Made by a program: the position numbers and the translations under genes. Below the pieces are notes generated by a model. It did not search any database and had not been told where the DNA came from. It saw only the letters and a program-made list of their open reading frames with translations. Positions 7,210-13,631 of a stretch of DNA of 23,072 bases are shown piece after piece (the stretch's first letter is position 1; each line of letters begins with the position of its first letter). The DNA is from Pseudobacillus lumedeiriae (GTDB lineage: Bacteria > Bacillota > Bacilli > Bacillales > Domibacillaceae), in the NCBI RefSeq assembly GCF_044891285.1, contig NZ_JAUIYO010000024.1, positions 1-23,072 of the forward strand, given 5' to 3'.

Positions 7210-8250
7210 TTATATATTTCGATTTCTATATAATAAATAAATAAAAAATGGCGCTCCAATGCCCGCTGTAAATACACCAGCAGGTATGTCAAGTGGTAAA
7301 AATGCTGTCCTTCCAACAATATCTGCCAACACAACGATAATCCCGCCGATTAATGCAGAAATAGGTACTAAGCCAGCAAATGAACGTCCAATGAGCATTC
7401 TAGCAATATGTGGTGCAATTAATCCGACAAATTCGATTCCACCTGCAAAAGCTACTGAAGAACCTGCTAGTGCTACACTAATAAAAATGAGAAGAAAACG
7501 TTGAGTTTGTACTTTTACACCAAGTCCCGCAGCAACATCGTCACCCAATTCCTTTACACTAACCGTCCTAGCTAATACAAGAGAAAATGGAATGAAGATA
7601 ACCATCCAAGGCAGCATGGAATAAACATCCTGCAAATTAGTCCCATACAAACTGCCTGTCAACCAAAGGTAAGCCTTCGTCGTTACAGCCGTATCACTAA
7701 GGACAATCATCAGCATGACGATTGCTTTCATTGCTGCTGCGACACCGATGCCAATCAGTACTAGACGGATAGGTGTCACTCCCTTATTCCATGCTAATAA
7801 ATAAATCACCGCCGCTACAACTGTTGCCCCAAAAATCGCCGTAAAAGGAAGAAATTTTAAACTTACCGTTCCCATAAAAAAGACGATAAATATAATGGCT
7901 CCTACTGAAGCCCCAGCTGTTACCCCGATAATATCTGGAGAAGCAAGGGGATTTCTAATAATGGATTGTAAGATTAATCCTGATACGGCAAGTGCAGCTC
8001 CCACCATAAAAGCAAGCAACACTCTTGGCAGCCTCAATGTATTTAGAATAAAATCATATTCGCCGCTGCCATACCCGAATAAATACTTGACAACTGCTTG
8101 AGGACTAATAAAACTGCTTCCGATCGATAGACTGAGTATAAAAAGTAGGATGGAAATGAAACTTAGCAGCAGAAAAATCATCAATGTTTTTTTGGCTGCC
8201 TGAAAAGATACAGTGCCTGATTTATTTCTAAATGATAGGAAGTTATTCAT
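7210..8250 (-). CDS. yfhA: Iron-siderophore ABC transporter permease, FecCD family (second permease)
   Basis: 346-residue integral membrane protein with about nine or ten hydrophobic segments, one half of the membrane channel of a type II ABC importer. The FecCD signature is present towards the C-terminus: GSSVAFAGGIEFVGLIAPH, then a loop that docks on the ATPase. The start is taken as the ATG at 8250, which overlaps the stop of the preceding permease by 8 bases (ATGAATAA), typical of translational coupling. The frame also opens at 8274, but that would add eight hydrophilic residues. It follows yfiZ and precedes the ATPase gene by 40 bases. Gene order and the paired binding protein match yfiY-yfiZ-yfhA of B. 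subtilis, which imports hydroxamate-citrate siderophores (schizokinen and arthrobactin). Confidence 0.93.
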   Translation of the reverse strand: MNNFLSFRNKSGTVSFQAAKKTLMIFLLLSFISILLFILSLSIGSSFISPQAVVKYLFGYGSGEYDFILNTLRLPRVLLAFMVGAALAVSGLILQSIIRNPLASPDIIGVTAGASVGAIIFIVFFMGTVSLKFLPFTAIFGATVVAAVIYLLAWNKGVTPIRLVLIGIGVAAAMKAIVMLMIVLSDTAVTTKAYLWLTGSLYGTNLQDVYSMLPWMVIFIPFSLVLARTVSVKELGDDVAAGLGVKVQTQRFLLIFISVALAGSSVAFAGGIEFVGLIAPHIARMLIGRSFAGLVPISALIGGIIVVLADIVGRTAFLPLDIPAGVFTAGIGAPFFIYLLYRNRNI

Positions 8251-9259
8251 TTTTCGACAGCCCTCTCCGTGCAATATAAATGAAAAATGGAGTACCCATT
8301 AAAGCTGTCATAATACCTATGGGCATTTCTTGAGGCATAATGACCAATCTTGCTGCTACATCTGCCAATAGCAAGAGGCTCGCTCCAATTAAAGCACTAA
8401 AAGGGATGATCCAGCGATAATCTGAACCAACAAGCCCCCTAACCATATGAGGTACAATTAAGCCAATAAAACCAATAGAACCAGCTACTGCTACTGATCC
8501 ACCCGCTAGAATAATTACAGCAACACCTATCATTCCTTTAATAAAGACCGTTCTTTGACCTAAGCTTTTAGCGACATCCTCACCTGACATAAGAATATTA
8601 ATGGGCCTCGCCAAAAATAATGTAAGAAGACCCGCACCAACCATAAATGGCAATACAGGTAACAACATATCCATACTCCGTCCGGCAACAGAACCTGCCA
8701 GCCAAAACAATATACTTTGTATTTTCTGTTCATCAATAACCAATAAGCCTTGTGTAAAGGAAACGAAGAGAGCCGTTATCGCTGCACCCGATAATACAAT
8801 TTTAATAGGAGATAACCCATCCCTTCCTAATGAGCCTAAAAAATAGACTAACACACCTGCAACCCCTGCCCCGAGAAATGCAATCCACATGTAACTTGTT
8901 AAAGAATCAACTGAAAAAAAAGTGATGGCAAAAACAATAAAAAATAAAGCCCCGGCATTAATTCCAAAAATATCTGGAGCTGCCAACGGATTTCTTGTCA
9001 ACGCTTGCATTAGAGCCCCTGCTAATGCAAGATTAGCACCGATTACAGTTGCAATAACAGCTCTAGTCAACCGTGACGTTGTAATAACGACATGTTCTGT
9101 AATAGTTTCATCGAAATAAAAGAAAGCATCCACTACTGTCTGTAACGGAATTGATGTTTTACCAAGCGCAATACTTAATATAAAAGATATAATAAATACT
9201 AAAAAACAAATGAATAAACCAACCGCTTTATATTGTAGACGTGAAAATAAATTCCCCAT
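8243..9259 (-). CDS. yfiZ: Iron-siderophore ABC transporter permease, FecCD family (first permease)
   Basis: 338-residue polytopic membrane protein and partner of the second permease in the import channel. The FecCD signature GGSVAVAGSIGFIGLIVPHM precedes the C-terminal segments, and the early segment (GANLALAGALMQALTRNPLA) is the conserved second motif of the family. The ATG at 9259 has AAGAAGG six bases upstream. Its 3' end overlaps the next permease by 8 bases. It is separated from the binding-protein gene by 126 bases that contain a terminator-like hairpin, so the permeases are probably made at a lower level than the lipoprotein or have an extra promoter. The N-terminus is short, basic and free of a cleavable signal, as expected. 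Confidence 0.93.
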   Translation of the reverse strand: MGNLFSRLQYKAVGLFICFLVFIISFILSIALGKTSIPLQTVVDAFFYFDETITEHVVITTSRLTRAVIATVIGANLALAGALMQALTRNPLAAPDIFGINAGALFFIVFAITFFSVDSLTSYMWIAFLGAGVAGVLVYFLGSLGRDGLSPIKIVLSGAAITALFVSFTQGLLVIDEQKIQSILFWLAGSVAGRSMDMLLPVLPFMVGAGLLTLFLARPINILMSGEDVAKSLGQRTVFIKGMIGVAVIILAGGSVAVAGSIGFIGLIVPHMVRGLVGSDYRWIIPFSALIGASLLLLADVAARLVIMPQEMPIGIMTALMGTPFFIYIARRGLSKNE

Positions 9260-9279
9260 ATAATTCCTTCTTTCGATAC

Positions 9280-9292
9280 TATGTACTACATA
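9280..9292. promoter_or_regulatory. Short palindrome before yfiZ, possible operator
   Basis: A 13-base perfect dyad, TATGTA-C-TACATA, about 20 bases upstream of the yfiZ start. It could be an operator or part of a promoter region for the permease genes. It does not resemble a Fur box. Low confidence because such AT-rich dyads arise by chance. Confidence 0.25.
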
Positions 9293-9333
9293 CTAAAAGT
9301 ATTTCGTTGGCCCACTGTATACTCCTGGAACAT

Positions 9334-9370
9334 AAACAAAAATAGGAGAAAAATGATTTCCTCCTCCTAT
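9334..9370 (-). terminator. Terminator-like hairpin between yfiY and yfiZ
   Basis: On the minus strand ATAGGAG pairs with CTCCTAT and is followed by TTTTGTTT. It lies 16 bases past the lipoprotein stop. It probably allows partial read-through, giving excess binding protein over permease. Confidence 0.7.
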
Positions 9371-9385
9371 CTCTGCATTCCATAT

Positions 9386-10399
9386 CTATTTTTCTAACTC
9401 AAATCTGTCATAGATATCATCTAACATCAGGTTAGCCGCTTTAATTCCGCCGCCCATATTCCAGATGATTTCATCAACTGTGTAAACTTGGTTTGCTTTT
9501 ACAGCATCAAGATTTTTCCATAATGGATGATTTGTCCACTCATCATACGTTTTCTTAACAGCGGGATCATCTTCCATAAAGATATAAAATACATCCGCAT
9601 TCATGTCAGAGATGCTTTCTTTATCAGTAAACTTGACTACATCTAACGATGGATCCTGTAAGTTTTTTGGCCCTTCAAAGCCAAGCTCGTTTAGGATCGA
9701 TCCCGCAAAACCTGTAACATACACTCGCGCATGGTCAGCTCTAAAGTTTAAAACAGAAACATGTAACGGCCACTGATCGCCTAATTTTTCTTTAATTTTG
9801 CTTTGGAAATCAGCAACACGATTATCCCAAGCTGAAAGGATCTCATTTGCTTTTTCTTCTTGATTCATTGCTTTGCCCATCAATTCTACAGTACCTTTAA
9901 ACTCAAAAACTGTCTCATGTGCAACGGTTGGCGCAATAGCTGTTAATTGATCATAGATTTCTTCATGACGCAGCTTTGAAGCGATAATTAAATCTGGTTT
10001 TAATTTAGCAATCTCCTCTAAGTTCGGCTGTGTTTCATCTCCTACGATTTGTACACCTTCTAAATCACTTTTTAGATAATCATATACCGGTTGCTGCAGC
10101 CAAGATTCTACTGCACCTACCGGCTTAACTCCAAAAGCCGCCGCCGCATCACTTGCTCCTTGATACAACGTAACAATTCTCTTCGGCGTCCCTTCAATCT
10201 TTGTTGTTCCCATGGCATGTTTGATCTCACGAACATTTTCTGTTGCTTCTGTCTGTTCTGTACCTTTACTTTCATTGGAACTGGATGCCTCTTGTGAAGA
10301 TTCATTTCCACAGCCAACTAAAAGCATGATAAAGGTTAAAATAATGCCAAGAAAAGAAAATGATTTTTTCTCCCTAAATGAATATGTACTTGCTAACAT
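9386..10399 (-). CDS. yfiY: Siderophore-binding lipoprotein
   Basis: 337-residue solute-binding protein that captures ferri-siderophore outside the membrane and hands it to the FecCD permease pair. Residues 1-29 are a lipoprotein signal with the lipobox LVGC and lipidated C30, followed by a Ser/Glu-rich linker. The mature part is a periplasmic-binding-protein fold of the FecB/TroA type. TPKRIVTLYQGASDAAAAFG, PNLEEIAKLKPDLIIASK and NFRADHARVY closely resemble B. subtilis YfiY as recalled. YfiY binds schizokinen and arthrobactin. The start is the ATG at 10399, preceded by GGAGGG with good spacing. The frame stays open to 10504, but that region is the Fur-controlled promoter, so those 35 residues are not translated. 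First gene of the iron cluster; its promoter is covered by Fur boxes. Confidence 0.95.
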   Translation of the reverse strand: MLASTYSFREKKSFSFLGIILTFIMLLVGCGNESSQEASSSNESKGTEQTEATENVREIKHAMGTTKIEGTPKRIVTLYQGASDAAAAFGVKPVGAVESWLQQPVYDYLKSDLEGVQIVGDETQPNLEEIAKLKPDLIIASKLRHEEIYDQLTAIAPTVAHETVFEFKGTVELMGKAMNQEEKANEILSAWDNRVADFQSKIKEKLGDQWPLHVSVLNFRADHARVYVTGFAGSILNELGFEGPKNLQDPSLDVVKFTDKESISDMNADVFYIFMEDDPAVKKTYDEWTNHPLWKNLDAVKANQVYTVDEIIWNMGGGIKAANLMLDDIYDRFELEK

Positions 10400-10428
10400 G
10401 TAATTCCCTCCTGCAATCTCCCTATATT

Positions 10429-10447
10429 GATAATGATAATTATTATC
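10429..10447 (-). promoter_or_regulatory. Fur box (downstream)
   Basis: This 19-base site reads GATAATGATAATTATTATC, matching the classical Fur consensus at 18 of 19 positions. It lies just downstream of the predicted transcription start of yfiY, a position suited to iron-dependent repression. Confidence 0.92.
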
Positions 10448-10461
10448 ATATCCTAATTGAT

Positions 10462-10491
10462 ATTTTAAATGAAAACGATTATCATTGTCAA
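10462..10491 (-). promoter_or_regulatory. Sigma-A promoter of the yfiY iron cluster
   Basis: On the minus strand a perfect TTGACA (10491-10486), an 18-base spacer and TAAAAT (10467-10462). The expected start is near 10455, about 55 bases before the yfiY ATG. The spacer and -35 are covered by a Fur box. Confidence 0.75.
10471..10489 (-). promoter_or_regulatory. Fur box (between -35 and -10)
   Basis: On the minus strand it reads GACAATGATAATCGTTTTC, 16 of 19 matches to the Fur consensus. It overlaps the -35 and spacer of the yfiY promoter. Together with the second box it predicts tight iron repression. Confidence 0.85.
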
Positions 10492-10516
10492 GCCAACAAT
10501 GCAATGAATAAACGGT

Positions 10517-10566
10517 AAATAAAATTAAACACCGACTAAAACGATATTCGTTTTTTGTCGGTGTTT
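10517..10566 (-). terminator. Intrinsic terminator after the cupin gene
   Basis: AAACACCGAC (10527-10536) pairs with GTCGGTGTTT (10557-10566), with further pairing inside the loop. On the minus strand it is followed by AATTTTATTT. The plus side also has a short T run, so it may work in both directions. It separates the cupin gene from the Fur-controlled promoter. Confidence 0.8.
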
Positions 10567-10616
10567 TTATACCTATTCCCTTCTCCCTAAAGAAGAAAGG
10601 AGGGTTGAATCCAGAT

Positions 10617-11429
10617 CTACATGTTCTTGCTCTGCTGAAGAAGTTTGGACTCTCCTGTACGTTCCCATTCTTCTACTGTTTTATATGCTGTTTCAGGAGA
10701 ATACCCTTTCCCTACAAGAACCCCCATTAGAATAAATTCTTGAAGAATGTGCGTAGCATTGATTCCTCTTTTAACATCCTCTAATCCTTCTTTCACCAAA
10801 AATTCTGTGTACCGGATCCATTCATCTGGAGTCTTGCCGAAAACAACGGTATTTCCATTACCATGCCCTTCTTCCGCAGCCATTGCATCCGCTTTGGTCA
10901 CATGGACAGTACCAAACGGATGGTTAGGAGGAGCATATATCGAGTAAAGTTTTAGCGGAATATTACCCGTATTGGTTAGATTGTGCCACGTTCCGGCCGG
11001 CAGCATGATCGCGGAATCATCAGAGACATTTCTCTTAAAGTTTAAATGATCCTTACTCTTGCCCATTTGAACAATCCCCTGACCTTGTTCAATACGTAAG
11101 AATTGATCCACATCAGGATGCATTTCCAAACCAATATCTTCGCCAGCATTGAGACTCATTAAAGTAACTTGTAAATGTTGTCCTGTCCATAAAGCCGTAC
11201 GATACGTATTGTTTTGCTTCGTTGCTTTATTAATATCAATAACAAACGGTTTTGGACCATAATCTGTTAATTCAATATCTTTATGGCCCTTAGAAGAACG
11301 GAAAGAATCAAATGGGTTTCTCTGCCCTATTTCGTTAGGATAATTCCTGTAAACAGACGGCCTTCCATAGTTATACATTGGCGCATTCACATAATAAGGG
11401 TATTGATACATATAAGGAACATAATACAT
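10617..11429 (-). CDS. Cupin protein with Tyr/Pro-rich spore-coat-like N-terminus
   Basis: 270 residues. The first 30 (MYYVPYMYQYPYYVNAP and onward) are extremely Tyr/Pro/Asn-rich, like exposed tails of Bacillus spore coat proteins. Residues about 60-180 form a single cupin barrel: motif 1 EMHPDVDQFLRIEQGQG and motif 2 LPAGTWHNLTNTGN, each supplying a possible metal-binding histidine. This cupin type (HPDxDQF) is widespread; its substrate is not known to me. A C-terminal helical region (TEFLVKEGLEDVKRGINATH and an ETAYKTVEEWERTGE segment) follows, which I do not recognise. The ATG at 11429 follows GGGAGAG at good spacing. No signal peptide, consistent with assembly from the mother-cell cytoplasm. 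The upstream region has a sigma-K-like -10 and -35. Role in the coat is inferred, not shown. Confidence 0.85.
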   Translation of the reverse strand: MYYVPYMYQYPYYVNAPMYNYGRPSVYRNYPNEIGQRNPFDSFRSSKGHKDIELTDYGPKPFVIDINKATKQNNTYRTALWTGQHLQVTLMSLNAGEDIGLEMHPDVDQFLRIEQGQGIVQMGKSKDHLNFKRNVSDDSAIMLPAGTWHNLTNTGNIPLKLYSIYAPPNHPFGTVHVTKADAMAAEEGHGNGNTVVFGKTPDEWIRYTEFLVKEGLEDVKRGINATHILQEFILMGVLVGKGYSPETAYKTVEEWERTGESKLLQQSKNM

Positions 11430-11463
11430 TTATCTCTCCCAATCCCTTCATATTTTATAAAAT

Positions 11464-11491
11464 TGTCCTATGCGCTATGCGAAGAAACTGT
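11464..11491 (-). promoter_or_regulatory. Possible sigma-K promoter of the cupin gene
   Basis: On the minus strand AC (11491-11490), 17 bases, then CATAGGACA (11472-11464). The sigma-K consensus is AC then CATAnnnTA, so one of the fixed -10 bases differs. The same AC-to-CATA spacing occurs before the FG-GAP-like gene. Confidence 0.35.
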
Positions 11492-11582
11492 ACTCCCATT
11501 CGAATTGACTTAACTTTTATACATTGACGATCTATTAGCGGGTTTCGTTAAAGAATATTCTCAACCAATAAAAATTCACGAT

Positions 11583-11605
11583 AAAAAAGAGTTTTCAGTA
11601 CTCTT
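11583..11605 (-). terminator. Intrinsic terminator after the FG-GAP-like gene
   Basis: On the minus strand AAGAGT pairs with ACTCTT and runs into a TTTTTT tract and TATC. It lies about 30 bases past the stop at 11636. The stem is short but the T run is good. Confidence 0.65.
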
Positions 11606-11635
11606 CATCCCTATATTTATTGAATTGAAAGCAGT

Positions 11636-12361
11636 CTATCCTTGAGAACCATAAATGGCTAAATCCTGATAGTCCAATATAAACATATAGCCATTCCATT
11701 TTAACCTATTTTGAATAGTGCCTAAAGTATCTGCATGGTATGTTCCAGCAATCTGTTGATAAGCAATGAGGTTATACACACCATCAAATGCAAAATCAAT
11801 TGGGTATAATCCGCTTATAGGATCAACCCACCCACTGATAGGCGTCTTCAATTTACCATTCACATCATATATTTCATTTAAATAATCAGACCCTCTTAGT
11901 GATAAATCGATCAGATATCTTGTATTATTTCTTTTACTCACTACTTCAACCTTGTAATTATCTTTGTAAGTAACATCATATTGATACGCTTGGTTAAACG
12001 CATCAGAGTCAAACAACAAACGTGGTTCATTATTAACAAAAGAATAAATATAGTTATTTGTCGTTCCGCCACTGCCGCCTGTAGGGATGGTAATTAAAAT
12101 ATCATTGATCCCGTCTCCGGTAAAATCCCCCAAAAACAGCATAGGACTATATCCCATATTTTTCTTCAGGGGAATACTAATGGAAACTCCTGTCGCTCCA
12201 TCTCGGATTCCGAGGGTCATATTTTGTATAATGGAAACATCTGTTTCTCTGTAACCGGTCACGTATACAATATCGGGGATCAAGTCACCATTTACATCAC
12301 CAGTCGCTGAAGCAACTACACCAGAAATTCTCATGTTTGGATTGAAATAATATCTATTCAT
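11636..12361 (-). CDS. FG-GAP/VCBS-like repeat protein, probably sporulation-linked
   Basis: 241 residues without signal peptide or membrane span. Two Asp-rich loops, GDVNGDLIPD (21-30) and GDFTGDGIND (78-87), have the DxNxDGxxD pattern of calcium-binding FG-GAP/VCBS repeats found in integrin-type beta-propellers. The remainder is beta-rich, and there are too few repeats for a complete seven-blade propeller, so it may be a partial one or may oligomerise. The ATG at 12361 follows GGGAG with good spacing. A perfect sigma-K -10 (CATAGGGTA) lies upstream, suggesting late mother-cell expression. Neighbours (Tyr-rich cupin, small divergent protein) fit a spore-envelope context. Most FG-GAP proteins are secreted, so a leaderless one is best explained by placement on the spore surface or by another export route. 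Confidence 0.8.
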   Translation of the reverse strand: MNRYYFNPNMRISGVVASATGDVNGDLIPDIVYVTGYRETDVSIIQNMTLGIRDGATGVSISIPLKKNMGYSPMLFLGDFTGDGINDILITIPTGGSGGTTNNYIYSFVNNEPRLLFDSDAFNQAYQYDVTYKDNYKVEVVSKRNNTRYLIDLSLRGSDYLNEIYDVNGKLKTPISGWVDPISGLYPIDFAFDGVYNLIAYQQIAGTYHADTLGTIQNRLKWNGYMFILDYQDLAIYGSQG

Positions 12362-12396
12362 ATATTAGACTCCCTGGATAAATTTAATTATTACAA

Positions 12397-12424
12397 TACC
12401 CTATGCACTAAACGGGGCACTTGT
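12397..12424 (-). promoter_or_regulatory. Sigma-K-type promoter of the FG-GAP-like gene
   Basis: On the minus strand GCATAGGGTA (12406-12397) matches gCATAnnnTA exactly, with the -35 AC at 12424-12423, 17 bases upstream. The distance to the ATG at 12361 is about 30 bases, which leaves room for the GGGAG ribosome binding site. Confidence 0.55.
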
Positions 12425-12449
12425 TCATACTTGCTAAATTCAGACAGGC

Positions 12450-12476
12450 ACTTAAAACTCTATGGGGTATACAATA
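12450..12476 (+). promoter_or_regulatory. Possible sigma-K or sigma-E promoter of the 74-residue gene
   Basis: AC (12450-12451), 16 bases, then TATACAATA (12468-12476), differing from CATAnnnTA by one base. The same bases also resemble the sigma-E -10 CATACAAT. The implied start would be almost at the ribosome binding site, leaving a very short leader. Confidence 0.3.
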
Positions 12477-12496
12477 GAGTGGAAGGAGTGTCAGCT

Positions 12497-12721
12497 ATGT
12501 CTTGGCAACAGAAAATTCCGTACTTCATCAATCAGCCTATTGGAGTCTCGTTCGCAGACGGAACAGGAACGGCAGGGGTTTTATGCGGGGTCTCTGATGG
12601 AAAGCTTCTTGTTATGGAATACCTATATCAAACACAATTCGCCTTAATGCAATATGATTTGTATACGATTCAAGACATACATGGATTTCCGCCTTGTCCC
12701 GGTCAACAACTACTATATTAA
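12497..12721 (+). CDS. Small conserved-looking protein of unknown function, possibly spore-associated
   Basis: 74 residues; the only intact plus-strand gene in the window. The ATG at 12497 has AAGGAG eight bases upstream. The frame extends to 12431, but that part has no RBS and overlaps the promoter region. The sequence holds an SH3-like beta pattern: NQPIGVSFADGTGTAGVLCG, then DGKLLVMEYLYQTQ, ending in a Phe/Pro-rich tail (IHGFPPCPGQ) and LLY. It has two cysteines and no signal peptide. Divergent from the FG-GAP-like gene across about 135 bases with sigma-K-like signals on both sides, so both may be made late in the mother cell. A strong bidirectional terminator follows about 100 bases later. 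Function unknown. Confidence 0.75.
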   Translation: MSWQQKIPYFINQPIGVSFADGTGTAGVLCGVSDGKLLVMEYLYQTQFALMQYDLYTIQDIHGFPPCPGQQLLY

Positions 12722-12825
12722 TGAGAACACCCTACAAGCCTTTCATCATTTTTGATAGTCGTCTTGGTCGTATTCTTGAAACGTCTGTCATCCAAAAAAG
12801 CTTGATAAGCGAATGTTAACAAACC

Positions 12826-12862
12826 AAAAACCACTCCCTGCATTTTATAGGAAGTGGTTTTT
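12826..12862 (+). terminator. Bidirectional intrinsic terminator between convergent units
   Basis: AAAAACCACTCCCT (12826-12839) pairs with AGGAAGTGGTTTTT (12849-12862) with one mismatch. Both strands then read a T-rich run. It ends the 74-residue gene on the plus strand and, on the minus strand, begins one base after the stop of the 53-codon ORF, so it also closes the operon arriving from 16313. It marks the border between the sporulation group and the accessory island. Confidence 0.85.
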
Positions 12863-12863
12863 G

Positions 12864-13025
12864 CTATTGATATAAATGATTTACATGACTGCTTCTCCAA
12901 ATGAGGAAAATAACAGCAGCTATTTCTTTAGAATCTACCTCTCTAATTTGAAGAACAGCAGTTGAAAAATCATTATCCTTAATTTTTATTAAGTTTTCTT
13001 CAAGACCCGTTTTACTTTTATGCAT
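12864..13025 (-). CDS. Possible 53-residue protein, or read-through tail of the upstream gene
   Basis: A short ORF from an ATG at 13025, with charged N-terminal half (HKSKTGLEENLIKIKDNDF) and hydrophobic centre (EIAAVIFLIW). The ribosome binding site is weak (AAAGAAG). It lies 12 bases after the stop of the small membrane gene at 13038 and is in the same frame, separated only by that TAA and four sense codons. No terminator separates the two, while a strong one begins right after this stop. So it is either a real last gene of the operon or the former C-terminus of the upstream protein cut off by a nonsense change. I do not recognise a family. Confidence 0.4.
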   Translation of the reverse strand: MHKSKTGLEENLIKIKDNDFSTAVLQIREVDSKEIAAVIFLIWRSSHVNHLYQ

Positions 13026-13037
13026 AACACGACTTCT

Positions 13038-13613
13038 TTAAACCCTATGAACCGCCTTAATATCACTTTTTTTCATCTGTAACAATGATGTTCGCTGATC
13101 TATTAACGATTCTTTTATTTCTGCTGAAATGAATTGGCTTGTAAGAGAACGTTCATTTTCGTTTAGAAGGTCATCGATATTTTTATCACCTTTAATTGTT
13201 AATACTTCCCCCTTTTTCGACTTATTTGCTTTTGGGATATACCATTTATCAAATTCCTTTATTCCAAGTTTGTTGAACATTTGATGGATTTCCTGTTTTT
13301 CTTGTTTCTCCATCTTGTCAGCAAGAATTTCCCATTCATCAACCTTTTCCATATATGTATCGAATTCATCATACATTTCCCTTTTTACTGAACGTTTTTT
13401 CGGAAATGGACGAGATTGTGTGTTTATTTTATTACTTCTAGGTCTGTTATGTTCGTCAGATAATTCCTCCATTCCATCCATTTTTCTAGTAAAGCGTTTA
13501 AAGCTGATTACTAAAAAATCAATCAATCTCCATAAACCAAATATGATTCCGAATGTAACAGCACTCGGTATTAAGATATATAATAGAAGGCTTACCCAAT
13601 TTAAAAATGACAT
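13038..13613 (-). CDS. Small membrane protein with long charged cytoplasmic tail, fourth gene of the PIN/S16 operon
   Basis: 191 residues. One long or two close hydrophobic segments at about 5-37 (NWVSLLLYILIPSAVTFGII and onward) anchor the protein; the Arg/Lys-rich stretch after them (SFKRFTRK) predicts that the remaining 150 residues are cytoplasmic. This tail is highly charged and helical, with a likely coiled-coil part (EWEILADKMEKQEKQEIHQM) and a C-terminal QMKKSDIKAVHRV. AAAGGAGG precedes the ATG at 13613. It starts 18 bases after the PIN gene stop and is clearly in the same operon. The tail lies on the same side of the membrane as the PIN domain, so it could regulate or scaffold it; that is inference. 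No known family recognised. Confidence 0.8.
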   Translation of the reverse strand: MSFLNWVSLLLYILIPSAVTFGIIFGLWRLIDFLVISFKRFTRKMDGMEELSDEHNRPRSNKINTQSRPFPKKRSVKREMYDEFDTYMEKVDEWEILADKMEKQEKQEIHQMFNKLGIKEFDKWYIPKANKSKKGEVLTIKGDKNIDDLLNENERSLTSQFISAEIKESLIDQRTSLLQMKKSDIKAVHRV

Positions 13614-13631
13614 CTCTTTTCCTCCTTTTGT

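Noticed and set aside
12718..12900. 60-codon minus-strand ORF below the 74-residue gene
   Set aside because: It reads straight through the bidirectional terminator at 12826-12862 and overlaps the end of the 53-codon ORF; no RBS.
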